A stretch of DNA of 10,204 bases from Abeoforma whisleri (Eukaryota; Opisthokonta; Ichthyosporea; Ichthyophonida), in assembly GCA_002812265.1 (NCBI GenBank), contig PDIO01000008.1:6823-17026 (forward strand), written 5' to 3'. A program made the translations under genes and the position numbers. The notes under the pieces are model-generated. The model worked only from the letters and a program-made list of their open reading frames with translations, was not told the DNA's origin and did no database searches. Position 1 is the stretch's first letter, and every line of letters begins with the position of its first letter. Below, piece by piece: positions 1 to 9,000 of this stretch.

Positions 1-168
1 CAGACAGTTTATGTGTGATCCAACCCATTTCGATATCTTCACCATGAAAAGTTGCATCATGTCGTTCGAGAGCTCTTTGAAAATGTCAAGTTTCCAAGTA
101 GCTATAGCACCACTGCAGAAAAGATTTGTTCCTAGAAAGTCTTGCGTTGCTCGTTCAGCGTCTCCCAT
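1..168 (-). CDS. GT2 gene exon 3 (partial): acceptor region and GED motif, with an apparent frameshift
   Basis: The exon follows an ACAG acceptor (172-169) and continues in phase 0 as MGDAERATQDFLGTNLFCSG, then AIATWKLDIF. The FCSGAIATW stretch matches the conserved 'GxxxlwR' segment of GT2 synthases. The expected continuation, ERHDATFHGEDIEMGWITHK with the catalytic GED, lies in a different frame. One base appears to be missing near 76-79. No GT-AG intron could account for the shift. It may be an assembly error, a null allele or a recent pseudogene. The exon runs off the left edge. Confidence 0.65.
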   Translation of the reverse strand, partial: MGDAERATQDFLGTNLFCSGAIATWKLDIFKELSNDMMQLFMVKISKWVGSHINCL

Positions 169-2296
169 CTGTTATTAATTTGTTTATATAATGTTAGAAA
201 TACCAAAGAATAAATTTCAACACCTGTTTAATAAAGCGTAATTTGAGTTACTTTCAATAATGAATTACAAAGAATTCAAGTTTAAAAATTGTTCATGTCA
301 TTCACAACTATACAATCTAAACTATGTGTCTATATGACGATCAAAAACAAATTCATAGAACATTATGAAAGGAAAATTATAAGTTTAGGGACCCCCTGAA
401 AAATAAAGTATTTTTCTAAGAAAAAAACTTTTGCTAGGAAAATAAAATACAATTCATATTAAAGAAATAATATCAGTTGAAAAAAAAATAATAATTAAAA
501 TAGTAGAATGAGAAAATAACAATAAAACAATATATTAAAGAAATAATATCAGTTGAAAAAAAAATAATAATTAAAATAGTAGAATGAGAAAATAACAATA
601 AAACAAAATTAATGAAAAAATAATAAATTGGTATTAGATATATTATTTAGAAAACATATTACCAAATATTCACAGTCCTGGTATCGGGCCCAAATTGAAT
701 CTTCCGCATTATCTGCCTTTAAAGGATAGGCTATAGCAATGGTCAAAGGATTTTTGTAAAATTCACGATTGACCTTTTCTTGGCTCCAATTGAGAGGTAG
801 TATCACGTCATCATCCATAATTGTGACACAATTAATCGCTGTACTGTTAAATCTTGGATCGTGTTCTACTGATTTAATAAACTTGGCTAAATGATCTATC
901 GCAGCATATTGTGCCCAGGTTTTAGATCCTTTTTTGATATGTCTAAAATGTATACGTATTTAATATAGATAGTGGAAGGAGTATATTATTGAGACTAATC
1001 CATGTATAATTGTTATAAATCACCTTTGCTAATAACATCAATTTAAGCTATTCCCACTGCCTTTAGATTTTTGTAGGTTGAAAAATTAAAAACTTTGTGC
1101 TCCCGGGTTTTTTTTACTATCTATAATCAGAAAAATAATATACGTGGCATAAAAATGAGCACAAGTACAAATATTAAATACAACATCGGATTGTTTTTTA
1201 TGGCCATGGTCGAACGATAACTAGATTTTATTGATTGATATTTGAGGTATTGTAGATACAAGATGAGAAAAATTTAAAACACAAATATGAAGATCATTAT
1301 TGATAGTATGTAAGTATACTGAATTATAACATTTAATTAAACTACAAATTATATTTTTCGGAGGTCTAGATCTAGTGTAATTAGGTTGATCATATGCATG
1401 GCCTTCTTTGTATTTTTCAGTCAACTCAGCACGCACTGAGATGTTGCAGATATTATAATGATATATATATATATATGTTAACAAATAACTCACGATATAT
1501 TAATTGGAGGTCCAGTGTAGTTAGGGTGAGCCCTCTTATACTCTTGAGTCAACTCAGCGCAAACTTCGTCAGAAAGTCTTTCTTCCTCTTCTGTACTTCC
1601 ATTGTCACAAAAAAATAATTGCCAAGGTTCAACTCGCCTTAAAATTGCCCTAGCAGAAGCGGCAAGAATATCAGAACTATTATGAGTAACTACCACGAAG
1701 CCATGACGGTACAGGGGGTTCGCATGCGGGGAAATGTACTTTTGTTTAGTTTGCAATTGATTTTGTGGTAAAGGATTTTCCAAAAGATGTTTTCTTTGAG
1801 CTTCCTCCTTCTCTTGTAAACCTAACGGATCTTTTAGATCTTCTTGGGGCCATGGATTTGTAATTGCAAATATGGTTGTGAAACAAATGTCAATAAAAGC
1901 AAAGCTCATCGTCATCAAAAAAGCGTACGTCAGTGGCTGTAAAACTTTATTATAGGTCCAGTAATTGCAGACATACCAGTAATAATGAAAAAATTCAATA
2001 AAACTATAGCTGTTTCGATCGTAGTGTAAAGTGGCGCCATAGCACAATGCCCCTATTGTTCCTAAAGAGATAACGGTACAAAATAGAGTAGAGAACCAAT
2101 GGCATGTGTGTGAATATCTATTGCTTTTGAGAAATATAGCAGGCGTTTGCTTTTCAAGTTTCAAGTAAAGTTTCCTTATGAAATAAGACACACTTTTAAA
2201 AAAAGGGATAACTACCCCTCCAATAAACAGATTTATGATCAGCAAAGACAATCCTATACAAAATAAATATCGGTGAAAGGTTTCAATCCAGGCCAT
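1..2296 (-). CDS. Membrane glycosyltransferase family 2 (chitin/hyaluronan-synthase-like), 5' part, three exons, 3' end off window
   Basis: Exons on the minus strand are 2296-1494, 942-663 and 168 to the window edge. Intron 1 starts GTGAGT and ends TTTTAG; intron 2 starts GTAATA and ends ACAG. The phases agree: TC joins A to give Ser268, then a phase-0 join. The ATG at 2296 has A at -3 and G at +4. Three hydrophobic helices lie near residues 10-33, 67-90 and 118-145. A charged linker follows, and the GT-A fold starts near residue 199 (FVVVTHNSSD). Family signatures appear in the expected order: CDNGST with nucleotide-binding Asp231, MDDD (residues 310-313) as the metal-binding DxD, and a GED motif in exon 3 for the catalytic region. 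The QxxRW motif should lie beyond the left edge. Such enzymes polymerise UDP- or GDP-sugars at a membrane, but the product polysaccharide cannot be told. The first 90 nt of exon 3 and its remainder read in different frames, so the allele may be broken or mis-assembled. Confidence 0.8.
456..607. repeat. Perfect 76-bp tandem duplication (two copies) in GT2 intron 2
   Basis: Positions 456-530 and 532-606 are identical, with a period of 76. The unit is A-rich on the plus strand. The copies show no difference over 75 bases, so the duplication is recent or is being homogenised. It sits inside intron 2 of the GT2 gene and does not touch the splice sites. Confidence 0.95.
663..942 (-). CDS. GT2 gene exon 2: DxD catalytic core
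   Basis: This 280-nt exon enters with one base and leaves in phase 0. It encodes HIKKGSKTWAQYAA, which matches the conserved 'GxKTxAQ' helix of GT2 synthases, and then CVTIMDDDVILP, the metal-binding DxD strand. It ends with WARYQDCEYL, matching the 'QDxEY' segment that precedes the acceptor-site region in this family. The acceptor is TTTTAG (948-943) and the donor is GTAATA (662-657). Confidence 0.78.
1360..1441 (-). pseudogene. Diverged tandem copy of the end of GT2 exon 1, inside intron 1
   Basis: On the minus strand, AELTEKYKEGHAYDQPNYT then RSRPPKN parallels the exon 1 end AELTQEYKRAHPNYTGPPIN (exon 1 positions about 1558-1506). The copy is 18 nt longer than the original over this stretch, in multiples of three, and has no stop inside the similar part. 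A CTCAG acceptor-like site precedes it and GTAGTT lies where exon 1 has GTGAGT. The phases do not fit: the copy would enter with phase 1 and leave with phase 1, while exon 1 leaves and exon 2 enters in phase 2. It is therefore best read as a relic duplicated exon, not a working alternative exon. Confidence 0.6.
1461..1476. repeat. (AT)8 microsatellite
   Basis: A pure AT dinucleotide run lies in GT2 intron 1, between the end of exon 1 and its diverged copy. Confidence 0.9.
1494..2296 (-). CDS. GT2 gene exon 1: N-terminal membrane helices and first GT-A motif
   Basis: This is an open 803-nt exon encoding residues 1-267 plus two bases of codon 268. It carries the three predicted transmembrane segments, an acidic and Gln-rich linker (about residues 150-190), and the first beta strand of the glycosyltransferase fold, ending at CDNGSTEEEE. 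The exon ends at a consensus donor, GTGAGT at 1493-1488. Reading past the donor meets a stop at once, which supports the boundary. No clear TATA box is visible upstream on this strand; the sequence there is simple AT. Confidence 0.8.
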
Positions 2297-3440
2297 AGTT
2301 TTTTTGTTATTATTATAATATTATATCCATTATATTGTGTTTCCTTTTATTACTATATTGTAAAATTAGTGTTGGGGATATAATACAATTAATTAAATAA
2401 TTAATAATTGATTTGAAATAATTAATTGATTTGTTTGATTTTAGGGTGGGGGTTGTTTTGTTTTATTTTTTTTCACATCCATATATATATATATGTCTAT
2501 AAATTTAATTTTTCTTTTCACAAGTTTTCCAACATCTAATGAAGTTTCTGAACCCATCCTTTTGACAATGACAAATAAAGCTCTACTAAAACCACTTTAG
2601 ACTAGTCTGGTACTAAATTAAGCTAAATCTATTGATCATCTTCAATTTTTTTTTTGTTTTTAAAAAAAAAAAAAAACCATGGTAATAAAAATTGCTTGGT
2701 TGGTTGCATTTTTCTTCTTCGTTTGAAGGTGGAATACCTGTGGAATAGCCACTTATATAACCACAATACTTCATATTAATATTGTACTCCAACATCTAGA
2801 ATTGTTGTCAGCTCCGTAGTTTTTTCATCAGGTCTCTATCGGTTAAAAATAAGATGGTGATAATTGCCTTTAAATTTGTGAATATCGATATCACAGTGTA
2901 TACGTATATTTATTATATATATATATAGATGAATATACAAAAATTTTGCAAAAGTTGTTTGCGCAATTGTCATTAATTAATTATAGATCGATTATTCATT
3001 GTTAGGTTTACAATTGATATAAAAATCAAACATGATCATGATAATCAAAATTACATCAAGCAAGGTAGTTTGAAAGAACTTTAATTAATTTCTATTTTTG
3101 TGAATCATCTCATTTCTTTGAATTTCTGCTGTCAAAATGTTACAATTTTGATAACAATTACTTAATTAAGTACTAGTATTGATAAAAGGTTTATATATCA
3201 CATATCGACAATCGCAATCGAAATCTATCGTTTGTTATGAACATGAAGGAATATTGTCAATTCATGATATCATCATAAACAAATTCAAAGTGAAAATTTC
3301 TACAATTTTTTGATAATAATGATCATGATCTATCTCGCTACAATAAATTTGGTACAAAAGGCTGTCATAAGAAGTTTGCAAGTGAAGAACAGCCATAAAA
3401 ATTCTTTTTATGGTCCGAGATTAACCCAACTGAAAAAAGA
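2297..3440. other. AT-rich intergenic stretch with no recognisable gene
   Basis: This holds simple AT sequence, repeated TTAATTAA-like words (2390-2430), two TA microsatellites (2481-2494 and 2914-2927), and a T-run followed by a 14-nt A-run (about 2646-2675). The open frames here are short and low-complexity, have no domain or splice context, and are likely chance. The first few hundred bases must contain the GT2 promoter, but no convincing TATA box is seen. Confidence 0.6.
2914..2927. repeat. (TA)7 microsatellite
   Basis: A pure TA dinucleotide run in intergenic DNA. A similar (AT)7 run is at 2481-2494. Confidence 0.85.
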
Positions 3441-3441
3441 A

Positions 3442-3816
3442 AGCCAAATCGCCCATTTTTGATTTTGAAAAAAAAAAAAGACCCGTTTTTGATTTCGACA
3501 CTTTTGGTATATTTTAAGCTTTTTTTGGTCATTATTAAAAGGATATCCAATCACATTAAACATGTTTTTTGGTGACGAATGTTAGTCAACTCTCAATTTT
3601 TTTTAAATTTTTTTTTAGTTACTATTCTTCTTTCCTTGAACTTCAAGAGATATTTGGGAATATAACATCCATTTTTAGATGTTTGTATGTCCAATAGAAA
3701 ATGTAGCTACCGTTGCAAGCTTTTCAATGGTATATAATTCGTCTTCATGACGTAATTACTTCAGGAATGGGACGGGACTACTTTTAGTTGCAAAATCAAA
3801 AATGGGCGATTTGGCT
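3442..3816. repeat. Inverted repeat with perfect 26-bp arms, MITE-like
   Basis: Positions 3442-3467 are the exact reverse complement of 3791-3816, with a spacer of about 320 bp. Similarity fades outside the arms: both flanks have an 'AACCCAA'-type word a short way out. A degenerate direct echo of the left arm follows at about 3482-3500. No coding capacity is visible between the arms. The arrangement fits a small non-autonomous inverted-repeat element, but target-site duplications were not found. Confidence 0.7.
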
Positions 3817-3946
3817 CTGTTTTGATCTTTGGGTTTGACAGGTACCATAATTAAATTCAGTCAGGGTTAAATTGGTTTCCTTTGTACTTAAACAACTGCA
3901 TTTACCGCTGAAGCATATCTTCCCTTATGATGACCTAATGAATTTC

Positions 3947-4399
3947 GAAAATTTCAGCCGAATGGCCAAAGGCAATCCAAAAAAATCAAAAGCGCCGCCT
4001 CTGCGAGGCTTTTAACTTTTCTGGATTGATTTTAACTTTACTGGATTGAATTTGTTAAAAACCTCTAACTTTCCTTTAAAATATGCCTAATTTGACTCAT
4101 GATCAATTTGATTTTTTCTGGAATTCGATCGACTCTTCTCTCTCTCTTTTTTATTAGTATATGCGGGAATTACGAAATATTTGATAATTTTTTCGAAATA
4201 TTTGAGAGCTAAATTAAATGCAGGAAAACTCAATTTTAATGATCCAGATCTACAAACAAATTAAGTAAAATTTGGCAAGCAATTTTAAAGAGAAAATTAA
4301 AGAGGTTTTTTAGCAAATTCAATCAAAAAAAAAAAAAAGCGCGGAGGCGGCGCTTTTGATTTTTTTGGATAGAATTTGGCCATTCGACTGAAACTTTTA
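3947..4399. mobile_element. Foldback / MITE-like element with about 130-nt inverted arms
   Basis: The outer arms (about 3947-4006 and 4339-4399) match as inverted repeats at roughly 85-90% by eye. They include a perfect 26-bp core at 3975-4000 and 4345-4370 containing the GC-rich word AGCGCCGCCT. The inversion resumes further in: 4044-4081 matches the reverse complement of about 4280-4326 with few differences. The loop of about 200 bp has no coding potential. Such non-coding palindromic elements are typical of foldback transposons or MITEs. Clear target-site duplications are not visible, so the exact ends are uncertain. Confidence 0.65.
4010..4049. repeat. 20-bp tandem repeat, two copies, one mismatch
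   Basis: Units 4010-4029 and 4030-4049 (TTTTAACTTTTCTGGATTGA and a one-base variant) lie in the left arm of the foldback element. The right arm has only a poly(A) tract in the matching place. The duplication therefore arose in one arm after, or independently of, the palindrome. Confidence 0.9.
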
Positions 4400-4835
4400 T
4401 TAAGAAACCGCAAATTCCATGTATATATCACATCACACTTTTCATATTTTATTTATCAAGAACTTCGAAGGTCTAAATAAAACTTGAGGCGGATTTGCTT
4501 GAAGTTATTGATAAATTAATTGTTTACAATGTTGCTACCCCCCTGTAAGAAATCTTTACTGTTCTGGTGTACACCCGTTGTGTCGTACTTCAGTACCATC
4601 GAATCATTCATGTGTAATATTTTTAAGAATATCTCTTGTACATTATTGTTTAGATTTCAGATTTGATTACAATGCACAGTTTAATTGATGGATACGTCCT
4701 AATAGTTTTATTTAGACTTGTCACTATCCTCTCGTTCATCAATATGCGACGGTATTGATTAATTTGCTCAGGTATTACGAAATCGAAAAAAAATATTTTA
4801 CAAAAAGCCGTTTATAATCATAAGCCAAAACAGGG

Positions 4836-4852
4836 AAAAAAAAAAAAAAAAG

Positions 4853-4889
<37 letters not shown>
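4836..4889. repeat. Poly(A) tract, 54 nt with a single G
   Basis: Adenines run from 4836 to 4889, broken only by a G at 4852. This could be the tail of an old retroposed sequence on the plus strand or a slippage-grown homopolymer. The sequence before it shows no recognisable SINE, LINE or processed gene. Confidence 0.95.
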
Positions 4890-4892
<3 letters not shown>

Positions 4893-4901
4893 ATAATATT
4901 A

Positions 4902-4939
4902 TATTATCACGAATAAGGAGTATTATCACGTATAAGGAG
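4902..4939. repeat. 19-bp tandem repeat, two copies plus a degenerate third
   Basis: TATTATCACGAATAAGGAG at 4902-4920 is followed directly by a copy with one change at 4921-4939. A looser relative starts at 4979. It lies just downstream of the poly(A) tract. Confidence 0.9.
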
Positions 4940-5244
4940 TGGTATATGTATTATCGTGTCATTAACCAAAAAATAGAGTATTATTACGTTATGAAGATTC
5001 CTAATTATTATGAAGATAGTTATTGTTCAAGTTTACACATGCATTAAAATTTTAAAAATTAAATCAAAAAAATAAAAAAAAAAAAAATTGAAATACGTTT
5101 TAATTAGCTTTTTCAGTTTTGTATTTTTCGCATTGTTGTATAAGATGGGAGATCTGGTATCTGTGAGGATGTGAAATCCCTTTATAAATTATAATCAGTC
5201 ACCCTGCACGAAAAAAATAGTGTAATAATAAATATTAATATAAA

Positions 5245-5352
5245 CCAATGGAGACTTCCAGAATTACTATTTTTCGGCATTATAACTACCAAAACAATTT
5301 TTTTGGCAGGTTTCTAAATTAATTTTTTGGAACTGTTAAAGTCATATATAAA
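5245..5352 (+). promoter_or_regulatory. Likely core promoter of the subtilase gene (CCAAT and TATA box)
   Basis: TATATAAA lies at 5345-5352, about 100 bp before the ATG at 5454. An Inr-like TCACAG begins near 5368, about 23-25 bp further on, which is a normal TATA-to-start spacing. A CCAAT word is at 5245-5249, about 100 bp upstream of the TATA box. In AT-rich DNA a TATA match alone is weak evidence; the spacing and the clear gene start make it plausible. Confidence 0.45.
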
Positions 5353-5453
5353 CTGAAAAACCTGATCTCACAGACAATCAAGCTACGCTTTTTTCACAAT
5401 CAACGACACAACTGTTAAGTTCTTAATCACTGAGTAAGAGGAAAGTTCTCAAG

Positions 5454-6066
5454 ATGTCTCTTCTATTAAAGTTGCTGGTGTCCTCAACTTTTATTTTGGC
5501 TTATTCAAGCGATCTAAATAACGGTGAACTTTGCCCAGAAATAAATAAAGGTAATCTTTGTAATTTCTACACCAACATTATCAAACCATAGTTATTAACT
5601 ACCATACGGTAAATAACCTAAACATCGGGTCATAAAATAGGAAACTAAAACTTACAAAATGATCAATTATTATGTAGTTGTACTTGTTGGTACCCTATAT
5701 TTGTAACCTTCTCTATCAAAACAACTTTTCTTTTAGGCCACCCTCATCGTGTGAAAAGATCAGCCACATCTTCTAGCTTTACTGTTGGATACAAAGAAAA
5801 TGTTTCTTTGACAGACAAAAGCGAATTCGAATCAGAGTTTCAGGAGTTTATTAGGAAGTCCCTTCCAATATTTAATTTGATTTTTTTTGAGATTCCAGAT
5901 AGTTTGGAGCAAGATGTGATTTTTGACATAAGATCCCGAAGCGTTGTAAGAATGGTTGAACATGTTGTAATGAGGCACGAAGCTAAAAGGGAAAAGAGTT
6001 TGCATTGGAACTTGGATTCATTGGTTCATGAATCAAACAGGAAAATGATCGATGGAGCTGGTTATG
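5454..6066 (+). other. Subtilase pre-pro region (exons 1-2)
   Basis: Exon 1 (97 nt) encodes MSLLLKLLVSSTFILAYSS, a typical signal peptide, and leaves in phase 1. Exon 2 (330 nt) opens with GHPHRVKRS, a kexin/furin-type dibasic site. It continues with an I9-inhibitor-like fold: FTVGYKENVSL strand, FNLIFFEIPDSLEQDVIFDI, then VVRMVEHVV. This prodomain normally folds the protease and is cut off autocatalytically. The mature start is probably near HWNLDSL (about residue 122), which corresponds to the 'WGLxRI' start of proteinase K. Confidence 0.8.
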
Positions 6067-9000
6067 GTAGGCCTATTTTTTTAGTTTATTAATATCTAAG
6101 GCTCACTTATGTTGTTTTCGTTAGATTAGATTTTGGTAATGGTGCAAGTTTGAAAAGCGTTAATTATCAACAGATGCTATAGATTAGATATCGATTCGAG
6201 GTATCATAGACTGCAAAGATGGCTGTTTTTGTCTTAATATTGATAAAAACCCTTTCGTATATATACCTTTTCTATACACCTTATAGGCGTAACTATTTAC
6301 GTAGTTGACTCCGGTATAGACGACCATGCAGAATTTGGGTCCAGAATAGATAGAAAGCGCAGTAAATCTTTCAGAAGTCAGAAAGATGCAAATGGAGATA
6401 CAACTGATAGCTTTGATTGTCGAGGTCATGGAACAGCAGTGTAAGCTTAGATATGCATGACATACATATAAAAAATTACCTGTTCACATCATACACCAAA
6501 AGAATGACATATATTGTCTTCGAACAACCAACAAGCCCTAATTTTGAAAAGTTTCCCTGTTTCTTTCTTTCTCTTTCTTACTCTTTATCTTTTTCTCTCT
6601 CTTAGTTTCTCTTATTCTTTTCTTTTTGAACATGGATAGTTTAAAATCGAATTAAAGAAAAACTATAAAAAATTTGATTTAAATTTTGTATTCACTATTC
6701 TTTTCCACCACGATTTTTCTCTTGATAGAGCCGGTGCGGCTGCCGGAAAGGTAACTGTTTATATTTATATGTAGTTATATTTTCGATTCTAAGGATCATT
6801 ATAACATTAGTGAATGCTCAGCTTTGTCATATACATTAAAATTTTATCTTCGAATTCAATCATTTATTGAAAGGTACAATAATTTTAAGCTCCTTTTCAT
6901 GTTGAACATATTCCAATTCATTTTTTTTTCAGACATAACCTTTATCTGATCGTACTTATTACCATAGTATCTAAGATTAAAGCTGTATTCATATTGAAAC
7001 GTCCTTTCGATAACGGAGAGGCAAAATTTAAGTGGAGACAGCAGTAATGCAGATAAAACGGATAATCACCATCGCAATTCAATGATTTTCAATTTTTGGT
7101 TAAAATGCTATTTAAGTTTATTTTTAAGTATACGCGTCAATTATGAATATAATAGAACTCTGGTGTAGCTAGAAGTGCAAGTATTGTGAGCTATGCTGTA
7201 ACCGAATGCCAAAGTGGTTCAATCGACCCGCAAAATATACTCGACGCTCTACATCACCTTATAGAAAACTACCCAGCTTCTAAGGTTGTCATAAATTTGT
7301 CTAACGGAGTGAATGCCATCAGTGATACCGATCCATCGTTAATGATAGCCGAAGAGCAACTTTCTAATAAAGGTACATTCGATCATCTCGATGATTATTT
7401 CTTTTCAAATTTTTATAGCTTTTTCAAATGATAGTCTCTTTTAATGTAGGTTTGACCCTGATCATTTCTAAATCTAATCAATAAAAATGTTTTTCTTCTA
7501 GGTGCTGTTATTATCAGAGCCGCTGGAAATCTAGGGAAAGGTAAATAAAGTTATATGTATATATACATATATCGAAGCAACTTGATTAATGTTATAGGAA
7601 TTTTTTCTAGTCTTTACCATACTTGCTTCAAAAGGTTATGTAATACCATACGATACTACAGAAGAGCTAACAATCTAGCTAGGTGGTACTTATTAAACAG
7701 TGGCATTTAGATGAACTTTGCCAATAAAAGTCGAATTAAACTGAAACAGAAACTAAAGCTCTTTTTAAACTAAGTTTTTTTTGTTAATTTGTGAAAGCTC
7801 GATCTGAGAGAAAAATAAATGCTGGTGAACCTAGATAGGTCACTCAATGGACAAGAAAGTATATTTTAACTTTATCAGCACGCAAAAAATTATATTCAAC
7901 TATTTGGTATCTTTATCTATGTATGATTCCAGATTCGTGTCAATATGGGCAATTAGGTTTGGATTTCTCTTTATCAGTGGCATCCTCTGACAGTTCAAAT
8001 GGATTTGTTTCAAGCAGTAATTACGGAAGTTGCGTGGATATTATCGCCCCAGGCCAAGACATTCTGCTTCCAATGCATGATGACCAAGGCTTAGGAGGAA
8101 AAGGTCTGGGATTTTTTTCCGGCACATCTTTTGCAGCACCCCAAGTGGCGGGGGCTGCGGCTGTATTTATGAGTAAATATAATATAATAGGCTTAGAAGT
8201 AGCGACAATACTCCTTTCTCATGCTCTGCCTATCATAACTAATGCTCCAGAAAATACTATAAATTCTCTGTTGCAATTGCCAGTCAGAGCCTCTTTGCCA
8301 CTTCAACAAAGTAAATGGCCCCTTTGTTTTATTGGTCTATTTTGTGTTTGTCACGATGAGTTTTTGTCTTTTTTAGCTTCAACTTCTGTATTTTTTAGCT
8401 CTTTTTGTATTGATTCTTCGCTATGTTTTTTTTTGAAATTTTAGTATTTACATATATCTTTCCCTTAACAAAACCTTGTCTTATGTGATCACCCCTTATT
8501 CATATCTATTAGCACAACTGCTTCTGTATGAGAACGTTGAATATTTATCGACATTTAACTACACAAGCGTTCTTGTTGATGGTGTAAATAAAAGCAGTCA
8601 TACCGGAAAGCCGTACGAATGTATAAAAGCATGCCTGAAGGAATACAATTGTTATGGATTTGCTTACGCTTGTGCCGGGGGTGTCGGATCTAGATGCCAG
8701 GAAGATGATGTTGGAGGAACCTGTGATTTTCTTTCTCGCGACAATACACATCCGCAAAGATACCAATGGGAGCAGTCTGAAGACGTCGGAATCAATTGTT
8801 ACTTTCGTAGTAGTAAGTCTTTCACTTTTAAAGACACGTATACATATTATCATTGCAGAATTACACAACAAATATACACAAAATATCTCATTGAATAACT
8901 AATGAATGGGAAAAGGAAAAAATGAATAATAAATTTAATAATTCAATTTTTTCTATTATAGAGTATCGTTATTGGAGTGTTGATGCAAATTATGTACCCC

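Larger units (their letters stand above)
4400..5220. other. Intergenic stretch without a gene; poly(A) and short repeats
   Basis: No open frame with recognisable content was found on either strand. Apart from the poly(A) tract and 19-bp repeats listed separately, it holds ordinary AT-rich sequence, including a further short A-run near 5066-5086. Confidence 0.55.

Noticed and set aside
1360-1441. Mutually exclusive alternative exon in the GT2 gene
   Set aside because: Entry and exit phases of the copy do not match the flanking exons, and no donor inside exon 1 gives a convincing replacement.
2613-2795. Minus-strand open frame of 60 codons
   Set aside because: It is low-complexity, with runs of Phe and Lys from T/A tracts. 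It has no domain, no splice context and no promoter, and lies in AT-rich intergenic DNA.
3365-3550. Minus-strand open frame of 61 codons
   Set aside because: It covers one arm of an inverted repeat and A/T homopolymers. The Phe/Lys-rich product resembles nothing and is likely chance.
6184-6429. Minus-strand open frame opposite subtilase exon 3
   Set aside because: It is a shadow of the coding exon that carries the catalytic Asp and His. The plus-strand reading has clear family motifs.
7552-7571. 20-nt perfect palindrome in subtilase intron 6
   Set aside because: It is made of alternating TA/GT steps, which form palindromes easily in AT-rich DNA. No known site or element is implied.
8545-8902. 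Overlapping open frames in other frames of exon 8
   Set aside because: Both the antisense frame and the +2 frame overlap the well-supported Cys-rich exon and show no domain of their own.
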